Origin: Hyphomicrobiales bacterium
Lineage (GTDB): Bacteria; Pseudomonadota; Alphaproteobacteria; Rhizobiales; Aestuariivirgaceae
Direction: 5' to 3'
Assembly: GCA_025359265.1 (NCBI GenBank)
Contig: JANYHB010000002.1
Coordinates: 1 to 64,000, forward strand
Length of the DNA: 64,000 nucleotides
The notes below the pieces were generated by a model. That model was not told the DNA's origin, searched no databases, and saw only the letters and a program-made list of their open reading frames with translations. The translations under genes were made by a program, and so were the position numbers. This document shows positions 62,854 through 64,000 of the stretch, one piece after another. Numbering within the stretch: the stretch's first letter is position 1; every line of letters starts with the position of its first letter.

Positions 62854-63489
62854 TCAATTCTGTGAAGGGGCCTGTGCGAGGCCTTTGAGACTGCGGTAAT
62901 GTGCCCATAATAGTCGAGCGGCGGCGCCCCGGTGAGGCCGCCACCTTTCGGCAATTTTGGCCATTTCGGTGGCATCGGGTCTATCTCTGAGGCGCAGCAA
63001 ATCTTGCGCGGAAACTTGCAATGCCAAATCACCCACAGGCCAAGCATCGGCCTCAGTAATGGCAGTGAGCAGAAAAATATCAACGGTCCACGGCCCAACC
63101 CCCCAAATGGACATCAGCCCTTCGCGAATCTTTTCGGTTGGCCTGTCGCTGAGAAGAACGAAGTCCAATCTTTGCGCCGCGCAAGCATGAAAGCACTTTG
63201 CTTTGGCTCGTGATAGACCCAGCGCCAGTAACTCCTCTTGCGGGCAACTGAGAACTGCATCACAGGTTACCTCGCCAAGCCGTGCTTTGAGCCGCGCCCA
63301 AATGGCGGCACCCGCTTGCAGCGATAAGAACTGATCGGTCACGATTGAAAGAAGAGACTCAAGACTGGCCGGAGTGCGCCGCAAAGAGGGTGTTCCATGC
63401 ATTACATGAATCGGCGCAAAGCGCGGCTCAATTTCAAGGAGGCGTGCAATGGCCAATTCTAAATCTTGCTGTGTATGAAGCCGGTTCAT
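62854..63489 (-). CDS. DNA-3-methyladenine glycosylase (AlkA-type, HhH-GPD)
   Basis: A 211-residue base-excision repair glycosylase. The helix-hairpin-helix reads LMSIWGVGPWTVDIFLLTA (in parts: LMSIWGVGPWTVDIF), and the catalytic aspartate is in VGDLALQ (about residue 155). It removes alkylated purines from DNA. It is close to the DUF1674 gene but not obviously coregulated. Confidence 0.9.
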   Translation of the reverse strand: MNRLHTQQDLELAIARLLEIEPRFAPIHVMHGTPSLRRTPASLESLLSIVTDQFLSLQAGAAIWARLKARLGEVTCDAVLSCPQEELLALGLSRAKAKCFHACAAQRLDFVLLSDRPTEKIREGLMSIWGVGPWTVDIFLLTAITEADAWPVGDLALQVSAQDLLRLRDRPDATEMAKIAERWRPHRGAAARLLWAHYRSLKGLAQAPSQN

Positions 63490-63498
63490 CGTTTCAAT

Positions 63499-63669
63499 CT
63501 AGAAATCTGACGCAATACCCTTCCTCTCCCAATCGCCAAAGCGTGTGGGCTCCAACCCCTTTGGCCGACCTGCTTCTGGTGGCAGGGATTTTTGAACGGC
63601 GGTTTTGCGCCTTGCTTCTGCCTCGGCGAGTGCACGCTTGGCGGCTTCTGAAATGGATTTTCTGACCAT
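63499..63669 (-). CDS. DUF1674 / SDHAF4-like succinate dehydrogenase assembly protein
   Basis: The 56-residue protein ends in PTRFGDWERKGIASDF, the DUF1674 signature of SdhAF4-like factors that bind the flavinated SdhA subunit during assembly of succinate dehydrogenase. The N-terminus is Ala/Lys-rich and helical. The ATG at 63669 (MVRKS) gives the family length; a longer frame upstream lacks family support. No sdh genes are in the window. Confidence 0.8.
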   Translation of the reverse strand: MVRKSISEAAKRALAEAEARRKTAVQKSLPPEAGRPKGLEPTRFGDWERKGIASDF

Positions 63670-63750
63670 GGCACAACATAGCTCAACTTGAGCTTTGACG
63701 AAATCATCAAAGTTCAGAAACATTGATCGATAATGGCTACTGAGACGATT

Positions 63751-63773
63751 TTGACTTTTCTTTGGAAAGTCAA
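63751..63773. promoter_or_regulatory. Inverted repeat before purH
   Basis: TTGACTTT (63751-63758) and AAAGTCAA (63766-63773) are a perfect 8-base inverted repeat with a 7-base loop, about 70 bases before the purH start. It may be a regulator site or part of the promoter (TTGACT); no T-run follows. Confidence 0.3.
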
Positions 63774-63841
63774 AGCGCTTCAGCAAATTCAGGTTTTATT
63801 GCCAAACAAGATGGCTTAAGGGCCGACACGTGGAGTGAGAG

Positions 63842-64000
63842 ATGACAATTAAGCGTGCCCTGCTTTCTGTTTCCGACAAAACCGGCCTGATTGAATTTGC
63901 CAAGGCTTTGGCCGAACAAGGCGTTGACCTTATTTCAACCGGTGGCACAGCCAAGGCTTTGCAAGGCGCCGGGCTTGAAGTTGCAGAAGCCTCGTCCGTC
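63842..64000 (+). CDS. purH: PurH, bifunctional AICAR formyltransferase/IMP cyclohydrolase (N-terminal fragment)
   Basis: The first 53 codons of purH lie in the window; the gene continues beyond base 64000. The start reads [20 protein letters not shown] and then the [10 protein letters not shown] element, the methylglyoxal-synthase-like IMP cyclohydrolase domain. GGAG lies 6 bases before the ATG. With hpt at 44.5 kb it represents purine metabolism in the window. Confidence 0.95.
   Translation, partial: MTIKRALLSVSDKTGLIEFAKALAEQGVDLISTGGTAKALQGAGLEVAEASSV

Overview
The window is a gene-dense stretch (about 85 genes, many overlapping by 1-8 bases) of an alphaproteobacterial chromosome, most probably from the Hyphomicrobiales (Rhizobiales) or a near relative. 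The reasons are: phaB-ccmABCD and dapF-mtaB-ftsY-yciB gene strings, the ffh-rpsP-rimM-trmD-rplS block, argH-lptM-lysA, chorismate mutase-hisC-tyrC, the alphaproteobacterial families DUF2794, DUF1674 and DUF4175 (TIGR02302), a class of REP-like palindromes common in that group, and sites resembling the alphaproteobacterial LexA box (GTTC-N7-GTTC) and the CtrA box (TTAA-N7-TTAA). The species cannot be named from the sequence alone.

Layout. 1-580: the end of an IS5-family element that cut a small membrane-protein ORF, then unassigned DNA. 0.6-3.4 kb: phaB and the haem exporter genes ccmABCD. 3.4-8.3 kb (minus): marR, yciB, ftsY, mtaB, dapF, with a palindromic, possibly structured element between marR and yciB. 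8.5-13.3 kb: an MFS exporter, etfBA, rhomboid protease, LysE exporter and cobalamin adenosyltransferase. 13.3-17.1 kb: an FtsX-like ABC transporter facing a TesA-like lipase, the classic YbbAP-TesA set. 17.2-21.3 kb: thpR, pterin dehydratase, a Bax-inhibitor-1 protein, DUF2794, a candidate small RNA and htpG. 21.3-27.2 kb: DUF429, AEC transporter, cupin, leuD, argC, two small secreted or membrane proteins, leuC. 27.2-29.8 kb: an accessory interval (metal-binding HMA/MauE fusion, DUF305 protein, GNAT, secreted protein) split by a chimeric scar joining an rplS 3' end to a leuC 5' end. 29.8-34.6 kb (minus): ffh, a GNAT, rpsP, rimM, trmD, rplS. 34.6-36.2 kb: palindromic DNA, a protein with a HEPN-like R-x4-H motif, a membrane protein.

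36.2-43.8 kb: a GyrI-like protein, aroA, a TlpA thioredoxin, argH-lptM-lysA and a large DUF4175 membrane protein. 43.9-48.6 kb: a TetR regulator with tandem palindromes over its own promoter, hpt, a zinc-ribbon membrane protein, ftsEX-plsC and a small gene whose start sits on a LexA-type site and appears leaderless. 48.6-52.7 kb (minus): methyltransferase, chorismate mutase, hisC, tyrC, ChaC (phenylalanine/tyrosine biosynthesis plus glutathione turnover). 52.8-60.7 kb: gloB, an FAD/GcvT dehydrogenase, mobA-MOSC, tusA, an ArsC/Spx-like protein, a CobW GTPase, a D,D-carboxypeptidase and tRNA-Leu(CAA). 60.8-64 kb: arfB, YqaA, dsbB, an HNH endonuclease, an AlkA-type glycosylase, DUF1674 and the start of purH.

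Most of the window is core metabolism, cell envelope and translation. The parts worth a second look are the leuC/rplS scar and the accessory genes around it, the SOS-type leaderless gene, two unassigned structured elements (near 4.0 kb and 19.3 kb), the L19 protein with a helix-hairpin-helix-like tail, and the HEPN-like gene. No CRISPR array, prophage or complete known defence system is visible.
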